The position numbers and the translations under genes were made by a program. Source: Lysobacter capsici (GTDB taxonomy: Bacteria; Pseudomonadota; Gammaproteobacteria; Xanthomonadales; Xanthomonadaceae). Taken from it: a stretch of DNA of 64,000 nt. The stretch's first letter is position 1. The number at the start of each line of letters is the position of its first letter. The stretch is taken from assembly GCF_014779555.2 (NCBI RefSeq), contig NZ_CP094357.1:992001-1056000 (forward strand), in the 5' to 3' direction. A model generated the notes under the pieces. That model searched no databases and was not told where the DNA came from. It saw nothing but the letters and a program-made list of their open reading frames with translations. Below, one piece after another: positions 1 to 12,638 of the stretch.

Positions 1-2
1 AC

Positions 3-1700
3 AAACTGTTGCCCGATCACGGCGCCGCGGCCGCGTTGCCCAAGCCCGGTTCGCTCGCCGCCCGCTGGCGCGATGCGCGTAGCCGCATGGCCAGGCGCTT
101 GCCGATGTTCGAAAGCGTGCTCGCGCCGAAGGAGCCGGTGGGCCACGCGCACGATCCCTACGAAACCAAGTTCTATGTGCGCTTCCGCGGCTGGGTGACC
201 TGGTGCGTGCGCCGGCGCTGGCTGGTGATCGGCATCACCATCGCCGCGTTCATCGGTTCGATCTTCCTGTTCCGTTTCGTGCCGCAGCAGTTCTTCCCCG
301 ACTCGGTGCGTCCGGAACTGATGGTCGACATGGAACTGGCCGAAGGCAGCTCGCTGCGCCAGACCACCGAACAGGCCAAGCGCCTGGAAGCGATGTTCAA
401 GCAGCGCAAGGACCTGGGCAATTACGTCGCCTACGTCGGCACCGGTTCGCCGCGTTTCTACCTGCCGCTGGATCAACAGCTGCCGGCGGCGAACTTCGCC
501 CAGTTCGTGCTGATGCCCAAGACCCTGGCCGATCGCGAAGTCCTGCGCACCTGGATCATCAACGACGTGGTGCCGCATTTCCCCGAGCTGCAATTGCGGG
601 TGACGCGCCTGGAGAACGGCCCGCCGGTCGGTTACCCGGTGCAGTTCCGCGTGTCCGGCGAACACATCGACGTGGTGCGCAAGATCGCCTACCAGGTGCG
701 CGAAAAGATCCGCGCCAACGCGCACGTGGCCAACGTCAATCTGGATTGGGACGAACCCAGCAAGGTGGTGCGCCTGCAGGTCGATCAGGAACGCGCGCGC
801 GCCCTGGGCATCAGCTCGGCGCAGTTGTCGCAGTTCCTGTCCAGTTCGCTGTCGGGCTCGCACATCAGTACGTATCGCGAGAGCAACGAGCTGATCGAGA
901 TGCTGCTGCGCGGGCCAGACCAGGAACGTCTGCAGCTGGACATGCTCGGCAGCCTGATGGTGCCGACCAGCAACAACCGCAGCGTGCCGCTGACCCAGAT
1001 CGCGACCCTGGAGTACGGCTTCGAGGAAGGCATCATCTGGCATCGCGATCGCCTGCCGACCATGACCGTTCGCGCCGACATCTACGACGGCACCCAGCCG
1101 GCCTCGGTGATGGCGCAGATCTCGCCGACCCTGGACGGTCTGCGCGCGAAGCTGCCCTACGGTTACTCGATCGAGGTCGGCGGCAGCGTCGAGGACTCCG
1201 CGCGCGGGCAGAAATCGATCAACGCCGGCATGCCGCTGTTCCTGTTCGCGGTGTTCACCTTGTTGATGCTGCAGCTGCGCAGCTTCTCGCGTGCGTTCAT
1301 GGTGCTGTTGACCGCGCCGCTGGGGCTGATCGGCGTGACCTTGTTCCTGCTGATCTTCCGGGTGCCGTTCGGTTTCGTCGCGATGCTCGGCACGATCGCG
1401 CTGGCCGGCATGATCATGCGCAACTCGGTGATCCTGGTCGATCAGATCGAACAGGATCGCGGCGAAGGCCATGAGCCGTGGAAGGCGATCGTCGATGCGA
1501 CGGTGCGACGATTCCGTCCGATCGTGTTGACCGCGCTGGCGGCGATCCTGGCGATGATTCCGTTGTCGCGCAGCGCCTTCTTCGGGCCGATGGCGGTGGC
1601 GATCATGGGCGGGTTGATGGTGGCGACCCTGCTGACCTTGTTGTTCCTGCCGGCGTTGTATGCGGCGTGGTTCAAGGTGAAGGTGCCGGAAGAAACCTGA
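3..1700 (+). CDS. RND-family multidrug efflux permease, C-terminal part (5' truncated by window)
   Basis: The reading frame is open from the left edge, so the true start lies upstream; about 565 C-terminal residues are visible. It resembles the second half of a HAE1/AcrB-type inner-membrane proton-drug antiporter: a membrane segment near GWVTWCVRRRWLVIGI, a large periplasmic porter region containing NLDWDEPSKVV and the docking-type segment ALGISSAQLSQFL, then a run of hydrophobic helices containing MIMRNSVILVDQIE and RRFRPIVLTALAAILAM, which are typical of RND permeases. It ends in a short cytoplasmic tail. Such pumps work with a periplasmic adaptor and an outer-membrane channel, presumably encoded upstream. 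The substrate cannot be predicted. A palindromic repeat pair follows the stop. Confidence 0.9.
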   Translation, partial: KLLPDHGAAAALPKPGSLAARWRDARSRMARRLPMFESVLAPKEPVGHAHDPYETKFYVRFRGWVTWCVRRRWLVIGITIAAFIGSIFLFRFVPQQFFPDSVRPELMVDMELAEGSSLRQTTEQAKRLEAMFKQRKDLGNYVAYVGTGSPRFYLPLDQQLPAANFAQFVLMPKTLADREVLRTWIINDVVPHFPELQLRVTRLENGPPVGYPVQFRVSGEHIDVVRKIAYQVREKIRANAHVANVNLDWDEPSKVVRLQVDQERARALGISSAQLSQFLSSSLSGSHISTYRESNELIEMLLRGPDQERLQLDMLGSLMVPTSNNRSVPLTQIATLEYGFEEGIIWHRDRLPTMTVRADIYDGTQPASVMAQISPTLDGLRAKLPYGYSIEVGGSVEDSARGQKSINAGMPLFLFAVFTLLMLQLRSFSRAFMVLLTAPLGLIGVTLFLLIFRVPFGFVAMLGTIALAGMIMRNSVILVDQIEQDRGEGHEPWKAIVDATVRRFRPIVLTALAAILAMIPLSRSAFFGPMAVAIMGGLMVATLLTLLFLPALYAAWFKVKVPEET

Positions 1701-1725
1701 GCCTGAGTTTGTCAGCCTTGCTTGT

Positions 1726-1847
1726 CTCCCTCTCCCGCGCAGCGGGAGAGGGCCGGGGTGAGGGCACGTGGCATCGCAGAGGCGGCGTCGTCTTGAAGTC
1801 GCGCGCGCCCTCACCCCAACCCCTCTCCCGCACGCGGGAGAGGGGCT
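1726..1847. repeat. Family A inverted-repeat element, copy 1
   Basis: Two arms of about 38 bp in inverted orientation (about 1727-1764 and 1808-1846). Each arm carries a small hairpin of the form CTCCCGC..GCGGGAG followed or preceded by a GGGGTGAGGG-type block; a variable 40-50 bp spacer separates them. The same structure recurs at 9779-9897, 41850-41972 and 58676-58870. It lies between the convergent RND gene and glpK and may double as a terminator, although there is no T-run. Confidence 0.85.
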
Positions 1848-1863
1848 CAGAGCGGCTTTTTAG

Positions 1864-4230
<2,367 letters not shown>

Positions 4231-4376
4231 TTATTGTTTTGGGTGCTGCTGGGTGGTACTGGGTAATGCGAATGCCGGTGGGTTGTTCTATTTTTCTTAT
4301 CGCTTATCGCTTATCGCTTATCGCTTATCACCCGACACGCGCGAATCCCCCCAGCCCGTCATTCCCGCGAACGCGG

Positions 4377-4488
4377 GCTCAGCCTTACTTCGGCGCAGCC
4401 GAACATCCAGTGCCTTTCGTGCGAGAACGCATGAAGTCTTGCAGTACAAAGTCGCTGGATGTTCGGCTGCGCCGAAGTAAGGCTGAGC
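4377..4488. repeat. 34-bp perfect inverted repeat (MITE-like hairpin)
   Basis: Arms 4377-4410 and 4455-4488 are exact reverse complements, separated by a 44-bp loop. The complementarity continues outward imperfectly (about 15 of 20 positions) into a family D motif on the left and a diverged copy on the right, giving an element of roughly 150 bp (about 4357-4508). Confidence 0.9.
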
Positions 4489-4573
4489 GCGTCTTCGTGG
4501 GAATTACGGACAATTGGTCGATACATTGGCGGGGATATTGAAACACCCGGCATTCCGGCAGGTTCGTATCGAC

Positions 4574-4662
4574 CTGTAGGAGCGGCGCAAGCCGCGACCG
4601 CGACATCACGGTTACGACGCAATCGCGAGGTCGCGGTCGCGGCTCGCGCCGCTCCTACAGGG
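4574..4662. repeat. Family B palindrome, copy 1
   Basis: Arms of about 30 bp beginning CTGTAGGAGCGGCGCAAG and ending with its reverse complement CGCCGCTCCTACAG, with a short divergent centre. Related copies are at 16714-16801 and, with the arms back to back, at 27068-27160. It is a REP-like element immediately downstream of glpD. Confidence 0.9.
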
Positions 4663-4690
4663 GATGACCGTGGCTGGCGTGGAAGCGGGT

Positions 4691-6265
4691 TCATGCGTCG
4701 CCAACGCGTTGCGCCACGTAGCGCTGCAAGGCTTCGCCTTGCGCCGGGCTGAAGCGCAAACCAAGCTTTGACCGGCGCCACAAAATATCCTCCGCCGTCC
4801 GCGCCCACTCGCAATCGATCAGGTAATCCACCTCGGCGCGATACAGATCCGCGCCGAAGCATTCACCCAACTCCTCCAGACGCACGCAACTCTCGACGAT
4901 GCGCAACGCGCGGCTGCCGTAGTTGCGGCACAGCCGCAAGGCCAGCGCATCGGGCAGCCACGGGCGGCGCAGGCTGAAATCCTCATGGAAGGCTTCGAAG
5001 TCCGCGCCGGGCAGATCGCCGCCCGGCAGCGGCGCGTCGCCGGTCCAGGCCGCGCGCGGCGCGCCGAACAGCGGCGACAAGGTGTCGCAGGCTTCTTCGG
5101 CGAGCTTGCGCGAGGTGGTCAGCTTGCCGCCGAAGATATTGAGCAGGGGCGCGCCCTCGCGGTCGAGCAGCAGCAGGTAGTCTCGGGTGATCTCCGAGGC
5201 CTTGTCGCTGTCGTCGTCGAGCAAAGGACGCACGCCGCTGTAGGTCCACACCACATCGCTCGGCTGGATCGGCTGCTTGAAATAGCGCGAAGCCGCCTCG
5301 CACAGGTAGGTGGTTTCGCTGTCGTCGATGCGCGGCGCCGACGGATCGGCCTGGTAGTCGACATCGGTGGTGCCGATCAGGGTGTAGTCGTGTTCGTAGG
5401 GGATCGCGAACACGATGCGCCGGTCGGGCTGCTGGAAGATGTAGGCGTGATCGTGATCGAACAGCCTGGGCACGACGATGTGGCTGCCCTTGATCAGGCG
5501 CAGGTTGTGCGAATGCGCGACGTGCGCGACCTGGTCGAGGAAGCTCACCGCCCACGGGCCGGTGGCGTTGACCAGGGCGTGCGCGCGCACGCGGCGGGTC
5601 GCGCCGTCGGCGCCGCGCAGTTGCACGTCCCAGTGGTCGGCGCCGCGTTGCGCATGCACGCAGGCGGTGCGGGTCAGCACGCGCGCGCCGCGTTCGCTCG
5701 CGTCCATCGCATTGAGCACGGCCAGGCGCGCGTCCTGCACCCAGGCATCGGAATAGACGAAACCGCGGAAGAATTCGTCGCGCAGCGGCCGTCCGGCGAT
5801 GTGCTTGCGCAGGTTGACCGAGCGCGAACCCGGCAGGTCGCGTCCGCGCCGGCCGCCGAGGCGGTCGTACAGGAACAGGCCGATGCGGATCATCCACGCC
5901 GGGCGCAGATGCGGCTGATGCGGCAGCACGAAGCGCAGCGGCCAGATGATGTGCGGCGCCATCCGCAACAGCCGCTTGCGTTCGGCCAGGGCCTTGCCGA
6001 CCAGGGCGAACTCGAACTGTTCCAGATAGCGCAGGCCGCCATGGATGAGCTTGGTGCTGGCGCTGGAGGTGTGCGAGGCGATGTCGTCGCGTTCGCACAG
6101 CAGCACCGACAGACCGCGGCCGGCGGCGTCGCGCGCGATCGCCACGCCGTTGATGCCGCCGCCGACGATCAGCAGATCGACTTCGGGCAGATCGACAACG
6201 GGCTCGACGGCGCCAGGCTGGTCAACAGCGGGCGGGTCGACGCCGGATACTTCGTGCTCGGTCAT
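4691..6265 (-). CDS. glpD: Aerobic glycerol-3-phosphate dehydrogenase (FAD)
   Basis: Oxidises sn-glycerol 3-phosphate to dihydroxyacetone phosphate at the inner membrane and passes electrons to quinone. At 524 residues it is slightly longer than E. coli GlpD because of a Pro/Val-rich N-terminal extension of about 28 residues. The FAD-binding Rossmann motif GGGING is at residues 35-40, followed by the family signatures STKLIHGGLRYLEQFEF and TYSGVRPLLDD. The minus-strand context GGGAGCGC directly precedes the ATG at 6265. It is the first gene of the glp set on this strand. No convincing promoter was found in the 155 bp between its start and the leuB terminator. Confidence 0.95.
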   Translation of the reverse strand: MTEHEVSGVDPPAVDQPGAVEPVVDLPEVDLLIVGGGINGVAIARDAAGRGLSVLLCERDDIASHTSSASTKLIHGGLRYLEQFEFALVGKALAERKRLLRMAPHIIWPLRFVLPHQPHLRPAWMIRIGLFLYDRLGGRRGRDLPGSRSVNLRKHIAGRPLRDEFFRGFVYSDAWVQDARLAVLNAMDASERGARVLTRTACVHAQRGADHWDVQLRGADGATRRVRAHALVNATGPWAVSFLDQVAHVAHSHNLRLIKGSHIVVPRLFDHDHAYIFQQPDRRIVFAIPYEHDYTLIGTTDVDYQADPSAPRIDDSETTYLCEAASRYFKQPIQPSDVVWTYSGVRPLLDDDSDKASEITRDYLLLLDREGAPLLNIFGGKLTTSRKLAEEACDTLSPLFGAPRAAWTGDAPLPGGDLPGADFEAFHEDFSLRRPWLPDALALRLCRNYGSRALRIVESCVRLEELGECFGADLYRAEVDYLIDCEWARTAEDILWRRSKLGLRFSPAQGEALQRYVAQRVGDA

Positions 6266-6419
6266 GCGCTCCCGCGACTGGCTGCGGGTCGCGCGTCGCC
6301 GACCCAGGACACATCAGGATGATGGCATACGGTTACCGCGCGATTGTTGCCTGGGTTCACATCAATGGCGGGTGAGGGGATTGTGTCGGATGCGCGGGAC
6401 GCGACGCCGCGGGCCAGGC

Positions 6420-6450
6420 AAAAAAATCCCGGTGCCTCTCGGCACCGGGA
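6420..6450 (-). terminator. Intrinsic terminator of the ilv-leu operon
   Basis: On the minus strand a 10-bp GC-rich stem (TCCCGGTGCC with its complement, 6427-6450) with a 4-nt loop is followed directly by seven T residues. It lies 110 bp downstream of the leuB stop and separates the ilv-leu transcript from glpD. Confidence 0.9.
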
Positions 6451-6560
6451 AGGGGTATACCACTGCATGGATCGCTCTTATGACGTGCTTGTTTTACAGC
6501 GGGGCACTCACGGGGTTTGCTTTTCGATAACGGCGCGGTCGCGTGGTCTGCCGGGCCGGC

Positions 6561-7649
6561 TCAGTCGCGCAACTCGGCGATCTGGCACGGCAATTCCAGC
6601 TGGGCCAGCACCGCCGCGGTGACGTCCGCGGTGGTCGCGGCCTGACCGGCGGGCGCCAGGTCGGCGGTGAGCACGCCGGCGTCCAGGACCGCGGCGACCG
6701 CCTGCTCGATGCATTCGGCTTCGGCCTGCAGGCCCAGCGAATGGCGCAACAGCATCGCCGCGCTGAGGATGGTGCCGCAGGGGTTGGCGATGCCGCGGCC
6801 GGCGATGTCCGGGGCCGAGCCGTGGATCGGTTCGTACAGGCCGACCTTGCCTTCGCCCAGCGACGCCGACGGCAACAGGCCCAGCGAACCGGCCAGCATC
6901 GAGGCCTCGTCGGTGAGGATGTCGCCGAACATGTTCTCGGTGACGATCACGTCGAACGCGCGCGGCTTGGCGATCAGGTGCATGGCCATCGAGTCGACCA
7001 GCTGATGCTCCACGGTGACATCGGGGAATTCGTCGCGCGCCAACCGCGTGGCGACTTCGCGCCACAGCCGCGAGGTTTCCAGCACGTTGGCCTTGTCGAC
7101 CGAGACCACGTGGTTGCGGCGTCCGCGCGCGAGTTGGCAGGCGCGGCGCACGACCCGTTCGATTTCCTCGACGCTGTATTCGCACAGATCGCTGGCGGTG
7201 GTTTCGCCGCGCTGCTTCTGGCCGAAATAGATGCCGCCGGTGAGTTCGCGCACCACGATCAGGTCGACCCCGGCCAGCAGGTGCGGCTTGATCGGCGAGG
7301 CGCCGAGCGTCGCGGCATGCGGCTGCACCGGGCGCAGATTGGCGTACAGGCCCAGCCCCTTGCGCAGCGCCAGCAGGCCTTGCTCGGGACGCACCTTGGC
7401 CTTGGGATCGGACCACTTCGGCCCGCCGACCGCGCCGAGCAGCACCGCGTCGGCGCGGCGGCAGGCATCCAGGGTGGCCGCCGGCAGCGGTTCGCCGGTG
7501 GCGTCGATCGCGGCGCCGCCGATCGCGTGTTCGTGCAGATGGAATTGATGGCCGTAACGGGTCGCGACCGCGCGCAGCACTTCGACCGCGGCGGCGGTGA
7601 CTTCCGGACCGATGCCGTCGCCCGGCAGAACGACGATGTCAGCGCGCAT
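6561..7649 (-). CDS. leuB: 3-isopropylmalate dehydrogenase
   Basis: Third enzyme of leucine synthesis: NAD-dependent oxidative decarboxylation of 3-isopropylmalate to 2-oxoisocaproate, in the cytoplasm. The 362-residue length is normal. It starts with [17 protein letters not shown], the family N-terminus, and contains AVGGPKW, the substrate-binding [10 protein letters not shown] and the cofactor region [14 protein letters not shown]. It overlaps the end of leuD by 11 bp (7639-7649), suggesting translational coupling. It is the last gene of the block, followed by an intrinsic terminator. Confidence 0.97.
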   Translation of the reverse strand: MRADIVVLPGDGIGPEVTAAAVEVLRAVATRYGHQFHLHEHAIGGAAIDATGEPLPAATLDACRRADAVLLGAVGGPKWSDPKAKVRPEQGLLALRKGLGLYANLRPVQPHAATLGASPIKPHLLAGVDLIVVRELTGGIYFGQKQRGETTASDLCEYSVEEIERVVRRACQLARGRRNHVVSVDKANVLETSRLWREVATRLARDEFPDVTVEHQLVDSMAMHLIAKPRAFDVIVTENMFGDILTDEASMLAGSLGLLPSASLGEGKVGLYEPIHGSAPDIAGRGIANPCGTILSAAMLLRHSLGLQAEAECIEQAVAAVLDAGVLTADLAPAGQAATTADVTAAVLAQLELPCQIAELRD

Positions 7650-8283
7650 GGGTTTGCTCCTGTGTAGTGTTCCGCGCCGCCTCGCGACGCTGTTCGAAAT
7701 GGTGGATGGCGTCGATCTGACGCAGCAGATAACCGAGCTGATCGACGCCTTCGATCAGGCAGGTCTGGGCGAAGGCGTCGAGCGGGAACTCGACCGCGCG
7801 GCCGTCGGGCAAATGCAGGCTGCGCGTGCGCACATCGATGCGCAGTTCGATCCCGGGTTGGTCCAGCAGCTCATCGAGCAGGTCCTGCGCGACCACGATC
7901 GGCAGCAGCCCGTTCTTGAGCGCGTTGCTGCGGAAGATGTCGGCGATCTCGCTGCTGATCACCGCGCGCAGGCCGAGGTCGGTCAAGGCCCACGGCGCGT
8001 GTTCGCGCGAGGAGCCGCAACCGAAGTTGCGCCCGGCGACCAGGATCGCGGCGCCGGCGTTGTGCGGTTTGTTGAGCTCGAACTCCGGATTGGGCGAACC
8101 GTCGGCGAGGTAACGCCAGTCGTTGAAGGCGAACCGGCCCAGGCCCTTGCGTTCGGTGGTGGTCAGGAAACGCGCGGGAATGATCTGGTCGGTGTCGATA
8201 TTGCGTTCGCGCAGCACCGCGGTGCGCGAGATCAGTTCGACGAAGCCGGCCTCGGCGGACGCGGCATGGATGGATGCGGACAT
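7639..8283 (-). CDS. leuD: 3-isopropylmalate dehydratase small subunit
   Basis: Swivelling small subunit of isopropylmalate isomerase, which forms the active site with LeuC. The 214 residues contain the aconitase-type signatures [13 protein letters not shown] and [17 protein letters not shown]. The frame is open far upstream, but the family N-terminus and the junction fix the start: the leuC stop TGA (8283-8285) and the leuD ATG (8281-8283) share one base (TGATG). It overlaps leuB by 11 bp at the 3' end. Confidence 0.96.
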   Translation of the reverse strand: MSASIHAASAEAGFVELISRTAVLRERNIDTDQIIPARFLTTTERKGLGRFAFNDWRYLADGSPNPEFELNKPHNAGAAILVAGRNFGCGSSREHAPWALTDLGLRAVISSEIADIFRSNALKNGLLPIVVAQDLLDELLDQPGIELRIDVRTRSLHLPDGRAVEFPLDAFAQTCLIEGVDQLGYLLRQIDAIHHFEQRREAARNTTQEQTHAR

Positions 8284-9719
8284 CACGCGACCTCCTTGAT
8301 CGACGGGTTGAACGCTGGGTTGAGGTAATCGCGCGGATCGACCACGTGCCCGGCGACCGCGCACGCGGCGGCGGTCAGCGGCGAGGCCAGCAAGGTGCGC
8401 GCGCCCTTGCCCTGGCGGCCTTCGAAGTTGCGATTGCTGGTGGACACCGCCAACTGGCCGGCGCCGACCAGATCGCCGTTCATGGCGATGCACATCGAGC
8501 AGCCCGGCTCGCGCCATTCGGCGCCGGCCGCGCGCACCACCGCATCGATGCCTTCGGCCTCGGCGTCGCGCTTGACCTGCTCGGACCCGGGCACCACCAG
8601 CATGCGCACGCGCGGATGCACGTGGCGGCCGCGCAGCACCTCGGCGGCTTGGCGCAGATCGGACAGGCGCGAATTGGTGCAGCTGCCGACGAACACCACA
8701 TCGACCGGTCGACCGGCCATCGCCGCGCCGCCGTCGAAGCCCATGTAGGCCAGCGCCTTGGCTTCGTCGGCGTCGCGTCCCTGCGGCAGGCGCGCGTCGA
8801 TCGCCGCGACCTGGCCCGGATGCGTGCCCCAGGTCAGGGTCGGCTTGATCGCGCTGGCGTCGATATGCACTTCGCGATCGAAGCTGGCGCCGTCGTCGGT
8901 CTTGAACTCGCTCCAGCGCGCGACCGCGCGGTCCCAGTCGGCGCCGCGCGGCGCGCGCGGGGTCTTGGCCAGATAATCGAAAGTGACTTGATCGGGCGCG
9001 ATCAGGCCGGCGCGCGCGCCGGCTTCGATCGACATGTTGCAGACGGTCATGCGTTCGTCCATCGACAGCGCGCGGATGGTCGAGCCGCGGTATTCGATGA
9101 CGTGGCCGGTGCCGCCGTTGACGCCGATCTCGCCGATGACGTGCAGGATCAGATCCTTCGCGCCGACGCCGGGCGCGAGTTCGCCTTCGACGTTGATCGC
9201 CAGGGTCTTGGCGCGGCGTTGCAGCAGGCACTGGGTCGCCAGCACGTGGCCGACTTCGCTGGTGCCGATGCCGAACGCCAGCGCGCCGAACGCGCCGTGG
9301 GTGGCGGTGTGGCTGTCGCCGCAGACGATGGTCTGGCCGGGCTGGGTCAGGCCCAGTTCGGGGCCGATCACGTGGACGATGCCGCGGTGTTCGCTGTCGA
9401 AATCGAACAGCTCCACGCCATGGCGTTCGCAGTTGCGGCGCAGGGTCTCGACCTGATGCTCGGCCTCGGCGGTGTAGTAGGGCAGACGGCCGTCGTTGCC
9501 GGCGGGCAAGGTCGGGGTGGAGTGATCGAGGGTGCCCTTGGTCAGCTCGGGCCGGCGCGGCGACAGGCCGCGCGCTTCGAGTTCGGCGAAGGCCTGCGGC
9601 GAGGTGACCTCGTGGATCAGGTGCAGATCGATGTAGAGCACGGCGGGCGCGGCGTCGCTTTCGGGCGCGACCAGGTGCGCGTTCCACAGTTTTTCGAACA
9701 AGGTGGTGGGTGTGGTCAT
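8283..9719 (-). CDS. leuC: 3-isopropylmalate dehydratase large subunit
   Basis: Catalytic [4Fe-4S] subunit of isopropylmalate isomerase, converting 2-isopropylmalate to 3-isopropylmalate. At 478 residues it is close to E. coli LeuC, and the three cluster cysteines fall at positions 347, 407 and 410, within GSCTNSR and [20 protein letters not shown] is another family signature. It begins 182 bp after the leuA stop, the longest gap within the block except for none others beyond the ilvC-ilvD gap; a family A repeat pair fills it. It is translationally coupled to leuD. Confidence 0.97.
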   Translation of the reverse strand: MTTPTTLFEKLWNAHLVAPESDAAPAVLYIDLHLIHEVTSPQAFAELEARGLSPRRPELTKGTLDHSTPTLPAGNDGRLPYYTAEAEHQVETLRRNCERHGVELFDFDSEHRGIVHVIGPELGLTQPGQTIVCGDSHTATHGAFGALAFGIGTSEVGHVLATQCLLQRRAKTLAINVEGELAPGVGAKDLILHVIGEIGVNGGTGHVIEYRGSTIRALSMDERMTVCNMSIEAGARAGLIAPDQVTFDYLAKTPRAPRGADWDRAVARWSEFKTDDGASFDREVHIDASAIKPTLTWGTHPGQVAAIDARLPQGRDADEAKALAYMGFDGGAAMAGRPVDVVFVGSCTNSRLSDLRQAAEVLRGRHVHPRVRMLVVPGSEQVKRDAEAEGIDAVVRAAGAEWREPGCSMCIAMNGDLVGAGQLAVSTSNRNFEGRQGKGARTLLASPLTAAACAVAGHVVDPRDYLNPAFNPSIKEVA

Positions 9720-9778
9720 GAGTTGAGTTAGTTCGCTTTGGCGTTCGGCTTGAGCATGGTTTGGCTGTTGTCTTTGGC

Positions 9779-9897
9779 TCCTTCTCCCGCTTGCGGGAGA
9801 AGGCTGGGATGAGGGCGCTTTGGCTGTCGCGTTGTTGGATTCGCGGCGATCCTTAGGCCCTCACCCCAACCCCTCTCCCGCAAGCGGGAGAGGGGGC
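9779..9897. repeat. Family A inverted-repeat element, copy 2 (leuA-leuC gap)
   Basis: Arms at about 9779-9815 and 9857-9896, the same hairpin-containing arms as at 1726-1847. It lies inside the ilv-leu block, where its stem-loops would be transcribed between leuA and leuC and could affect mRNA processing or polarity. Confidence 0.85.
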
Positions 9898-9901
9898 TCG
9901 A

Positions 9902-11491
9902 TCAGGCGGTTGCGGCTAGTCGCTTCTGCGGTGCCTGTTGCGTGCGATGCATCCGATTGGCCAACTCCAGCCAGGCCAGCGCGCTGGCCTCGATGATGTC
10001 GGTGCTGGTGCCCGAGCCGGTCAGTTCCACGCCGTCCACGCGCGCGGTCACGCTGGCCTGGCCCTGGGCGTCGTCGCCGGTGGTCACGCTGGACACGTTG
10101 TAGCTGTCGATGCGCAGCGCCACGCCGGTCGCGCGCGCCAACGCGGCGAACAGCGCATGCACCGGGCCGTCGCCGACCGCGGCTTCGCTGACCGTCGCGC
10201 CTTCGGGATCGACCAGTTGCACGCTCGCGGTCGGCAGGCTGCCGTCGGACACGCCGGTGCTGACATGCGCGCGCACCAGGCGATAACCGCGCGCGGCCTT
10301 GGCGTCGGCGCCGAGCACCAGCGCTTCCAGGTCGGCGTCGAATACTTCGCGCTTCTTCTCGGCCAAGGTCTTGAACGCCGCGAACACCGCGTTCAAGCGC
10401 GCTTCGTCCAGGGTGAAGCCCAAGGTCTGCAGGCGATCGCTCAATGCGGCGCGGCCGCTGTGGCGGCCCATCACCATCTGCGACTGCGCCCAGCCGACGG
10501 TTTCCGGATGCATGATCTCGTAGGTGCCGCGATGCTTGAGCATGCCGTGCTGATGGATGCCCGACTCGTGCGCGAACGCGTTCTGGCCGACGATCGCCTT
10601 GTTGCGCTGGACCACCATGCCGGTGATGCGCGACAGCAGACGCGAGGTCGGCACCAGACGGCGCGTGTCGATGCGGGTGCCGACGCCGTAGTAGGCGTTG
10701 CGCACGCGCAGCGCCATCACCAGTTCTTCGAGCGCGCAGTTGCCGGCGCGTTCGCCGATGCCGTTGACGGTGCATTCGACCTGACGCGCGCCGCCTTCGA
10801 TCGCGGCCAGGCTGTTGGCCACCGCCAGGCCCAGGTCGTTGTGGCAGTGCGCGCTGAATACGGCTTGGTCGGCATCGCGGACGGTGGCGCGCAGGTATTC
10901 GAACAACGCGCGAATTTCGCTCGGGGTGGTGTAGCCGACCGTGTCGGGGATGTTCAAGGTGCGCGCGCCGGCGGCGACCGCGGCGCTGCAGATTTCGGCC
11001 AGATAGTCGTGTTCGGTGCGCAGCGCGTCCTCGGCCGAGAACTCGACATCGTCGACGTACTTGCGCGCTTGTTCGACCGCCGCGACCGCGCGCTCGAGCA
11101 CCTGCTGCTTGTCCAGGTTCAACTTGTGCTGGCGGTGCAGCGGGCTGGTCGAGATGAACACGTGGATGCGCGGCTTGGCCGCGCCTTCGAGCGCGCGCGC
11201 GCAGGCTTCGATGTCGCCCGGGTGGCAACGCGCCAGAGTGGCAAGGGTGGAGCCGCGCACTTCGCGCACGATCGCGCGGGTGGCTTCGAGGTCGGCTTCG
11301 GAACTGGCGGGAAATCCGGCTTCGATCACGTCCACGCCGAGTTCGCTGAGGGCGTGCGCGAAGCGGAGCTTCTGCGTGGCGCTCATGCTGCAGCCGGGCG
11401 ACTGTTCGCCGTCGCGCAGGCTGGTGTCGAAGATCGTGACGTGGGGCTGGGCGTCGGTAATGGGCGTTACCGGGCCGGACGGATCGTTCAT
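9902..11491 (-). CDS. leuA: 2-isopropylmalate synthase
   Basis: First committed step of leucine synthesis: condensation of acetyl-CoA with 2-oxoisovalerate. The 529 residues comprise an N-terminal TIM-barrel with [13 protein letters not shown] and the metal-ligand segment [17 protein letters not shown], then a C-terminal LeuA-type regulatory domain (roughly the last 130 residues) that in the family mediates leucine feedback. The frame is open well upstream; the ATG at 11491 is chosen because it overlaps the ilvA stop as ATGA and matches the family N-terminus. The gene is followed by a family A repeat. Confidence 0.96.
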   Translation of the reverse strand: MNDPSGPVTPITDAQPHVTIFDTSLRDGEQSPGCSMSATQKLRFAHALSELGVDVIEAGFPASSEADLEATRAIVREVRGSTLATLARCHPGDIEACARALEGAAKPRIHVFISTSPLHRQHKLNLDKQQVLERAVAAVEQARKYVDDVEFSAEDALRTEHDYLAEICSAAVAAGARTLNIPDTVGYTTPSEIRALFEYLRATVRDADQAVFSAHCHNDLGLAVANSLAAIEGGARQVECTVNGIGERAGNCALEELVMALRVRNAYYGVGTRIDTRRLVPTSRLLSRITGMVVQRNKAIVGQNAFAHESGIHQHGMLKHRGTYEIMHPETVGWAQSQMVMGRHSGRAALSDRLQTLGFTLDEARLNAVFAAFKTLAEKKREVFDADLEALVLGADAKAARGYRLVRAHVSTGVSDGSLPTASVQLVDPEGATVSEAAVGDGPVHALFAALARATGVALRIDSYNVSSVTTGDDAQGQASVTARVDGVELTGSGTSTDIIEASALAWLELANRMHRTQQAPQKRLAATA

Positions 11492-12636
11492 GCGGGCAGT
11501 TCCTCTGTTGCGTCTGAATGCTGCGGGGAAGGGCTTGCTGTGTGCGTCCGCGCCGGTTGGGCCGCGGAGTCGAAGGAAAGATTGGCGAGCTTGTAAATGT
11601 CCGCCTCGACGGCGGTGTCGCGGCCGAGCGCTTCGCGGGCGCGGCGGCGCGGACGGCGCGGCGCGCGCGGACGCACTTCCGACAGCAGGCGCGCGAGCAC
11701 GCCGGCATCGAGATTGCCGCCGGAGACCACCGCGCATTTGCGCTTGCCGGCGATGCGCCGGCCGGCGGCCAGCGCCAGCGCGCCGGCGCCTTCGGCGATG
11801 ATGTGTTCTTCCAGGGCCAGACGGACCAGGGTTTCGCGCAGTTCGGCTTCGCGCACGATCACCACGTCGTCGAGCAAGGTGCTGAGCACGCGTTCGGTCA
11901 GTCGGCCGGGATCTTTCACGCGCACGCCGTCGGCCAGGGTCGCGGCCGGTTCGATCAGGCGGCGATCGCCGCGCAAGGCGCGCGCCATCGAGTCGACGCC
12001 TTCGACCTGCGCGCCGATCACCCGCACGCGCCTGGCCGCGGCCGAACCCGACAGCAGTTCCGACTTCAGCGCGATCGCGACGCCGGCGGCCAGGCCGCCG
12101 CCGCCGATCGGTACCAGCATCACGTCGGGCGCGAACGCGGCCAGTTCCAGCGCGACCGTGCCTTGTCCGGCGATCACGTCGGGGTCGTCGAACGCCGACA
12201 GCAAGCGGTAGTCGTGCTGATCGGCCAGTTCGATCGCGAAGGCCTTGGCTTCGTCGTAGGTGTCGCCGTGCAGACGCACGGTCGCGCCCCAATGGGCGAC
12301 ACCGGCGATCTTGGTCTGCGGCGCGCAGCGCGGCATCACCGTGATCACATTGACGCCCAGGCGGTACGCGGCCCAGGCCAGGCCTTGCGCGTGATTGCCG
12401 GCCGAGGCGGCGATCACCGTGCGGTGATCGCCGCGTTCGCGCGCGGCCAGCAGCGCGTTGAGCGCGCCGCGCACCTTGTACGAACCGGTGCGCTGCAGGT
12501 TCTCCAGCTTCAGCCAGCAGCCGAAGCGCTCGGCGTGGTGCAGCGGCGTGGGGTCCAGGTAACGGCGCAGCCGCGCCTGCGCCGCCAACAAGTCGGCGGC
12601 GCTGATCTGGGCCAGGCTGGCTACGTCGCAGTCCAT
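11488..12636 (-). CDS. ilvA: Threonine dehydratase (threonine ammonia-lyase), short form
   Basis: PLP enzyme deaminating threonine to 2-oxobutyrate, the entry to isoleucine. The PLP lysine lies in [14 protein letters not shown] (Lys54), and the phosphate-binding loop is [11 protein letters not shown]. At 382 residues it lacks the C-terminal ACT-like regulatory domains of the 514-residue E. coli enzyme. After about residue 325 the tail is Arg-rich and low-complexity, with no recognisable domain. The biosynthetic role is inferred from its place between ilvE and leuA; by architecture it resembles TdcB-type enzymes. The stop overlaps leuA by 4 bp; two bases separate it from ilvE. Confidence 0.92.
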   Translation of the reverse strand: MDCDVASLAQISAADLLAAQARLRRYLDPTPLHHAERFGCWLKLENLQRTGSYKVRGALNALLAARERGDHRTVIAASAGNHAQGLAWAAYRLGVNVITVMPRCAPQTKIAGVAHWGATVRLHGDTYDEAKAFAIELADQHDYRLLSAFDDPDVIAGQGTVALELAAFAPDVMLVPIGGGGLAAGVAIALKSELLSGSAAARRVRVIGAQVEGVDSMARALRGDRRLIEPAATLADGVRVKDPGRLTERVLSTLLDDVVIVREAELRETLVRLALEEHIIAEGAGALALAAGRRIAGKRKCAVVSGGNLDAGVLARLLSEVRPRAPRRPRRRAREALGRDTAVEADIYKLANLSFDSAAQPARTHTASPSPQHSDATEELPA

Positions 12637-12638
12637 GA

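Noticed and set aside
203-1474. Long plus-strand frame overlapping the RND gene
   Set aside because: It is a Arg/Ala/Pro-rich shadow of the RND frame, created by high GC, with no family signature.
4299-4330. CGCTTAT heptamers as an integration site
   Set aside because: A four-unit low-complexity run; no integrase gene or duplicated flank was seen.
9902-12292. 796-residue version of LeuA starting far upstream
   Set aside because: The first ~267 residues are a shadow of ilvA; the ATG at 11491 matches the family N-terminus and overlaps the ilvA stop.
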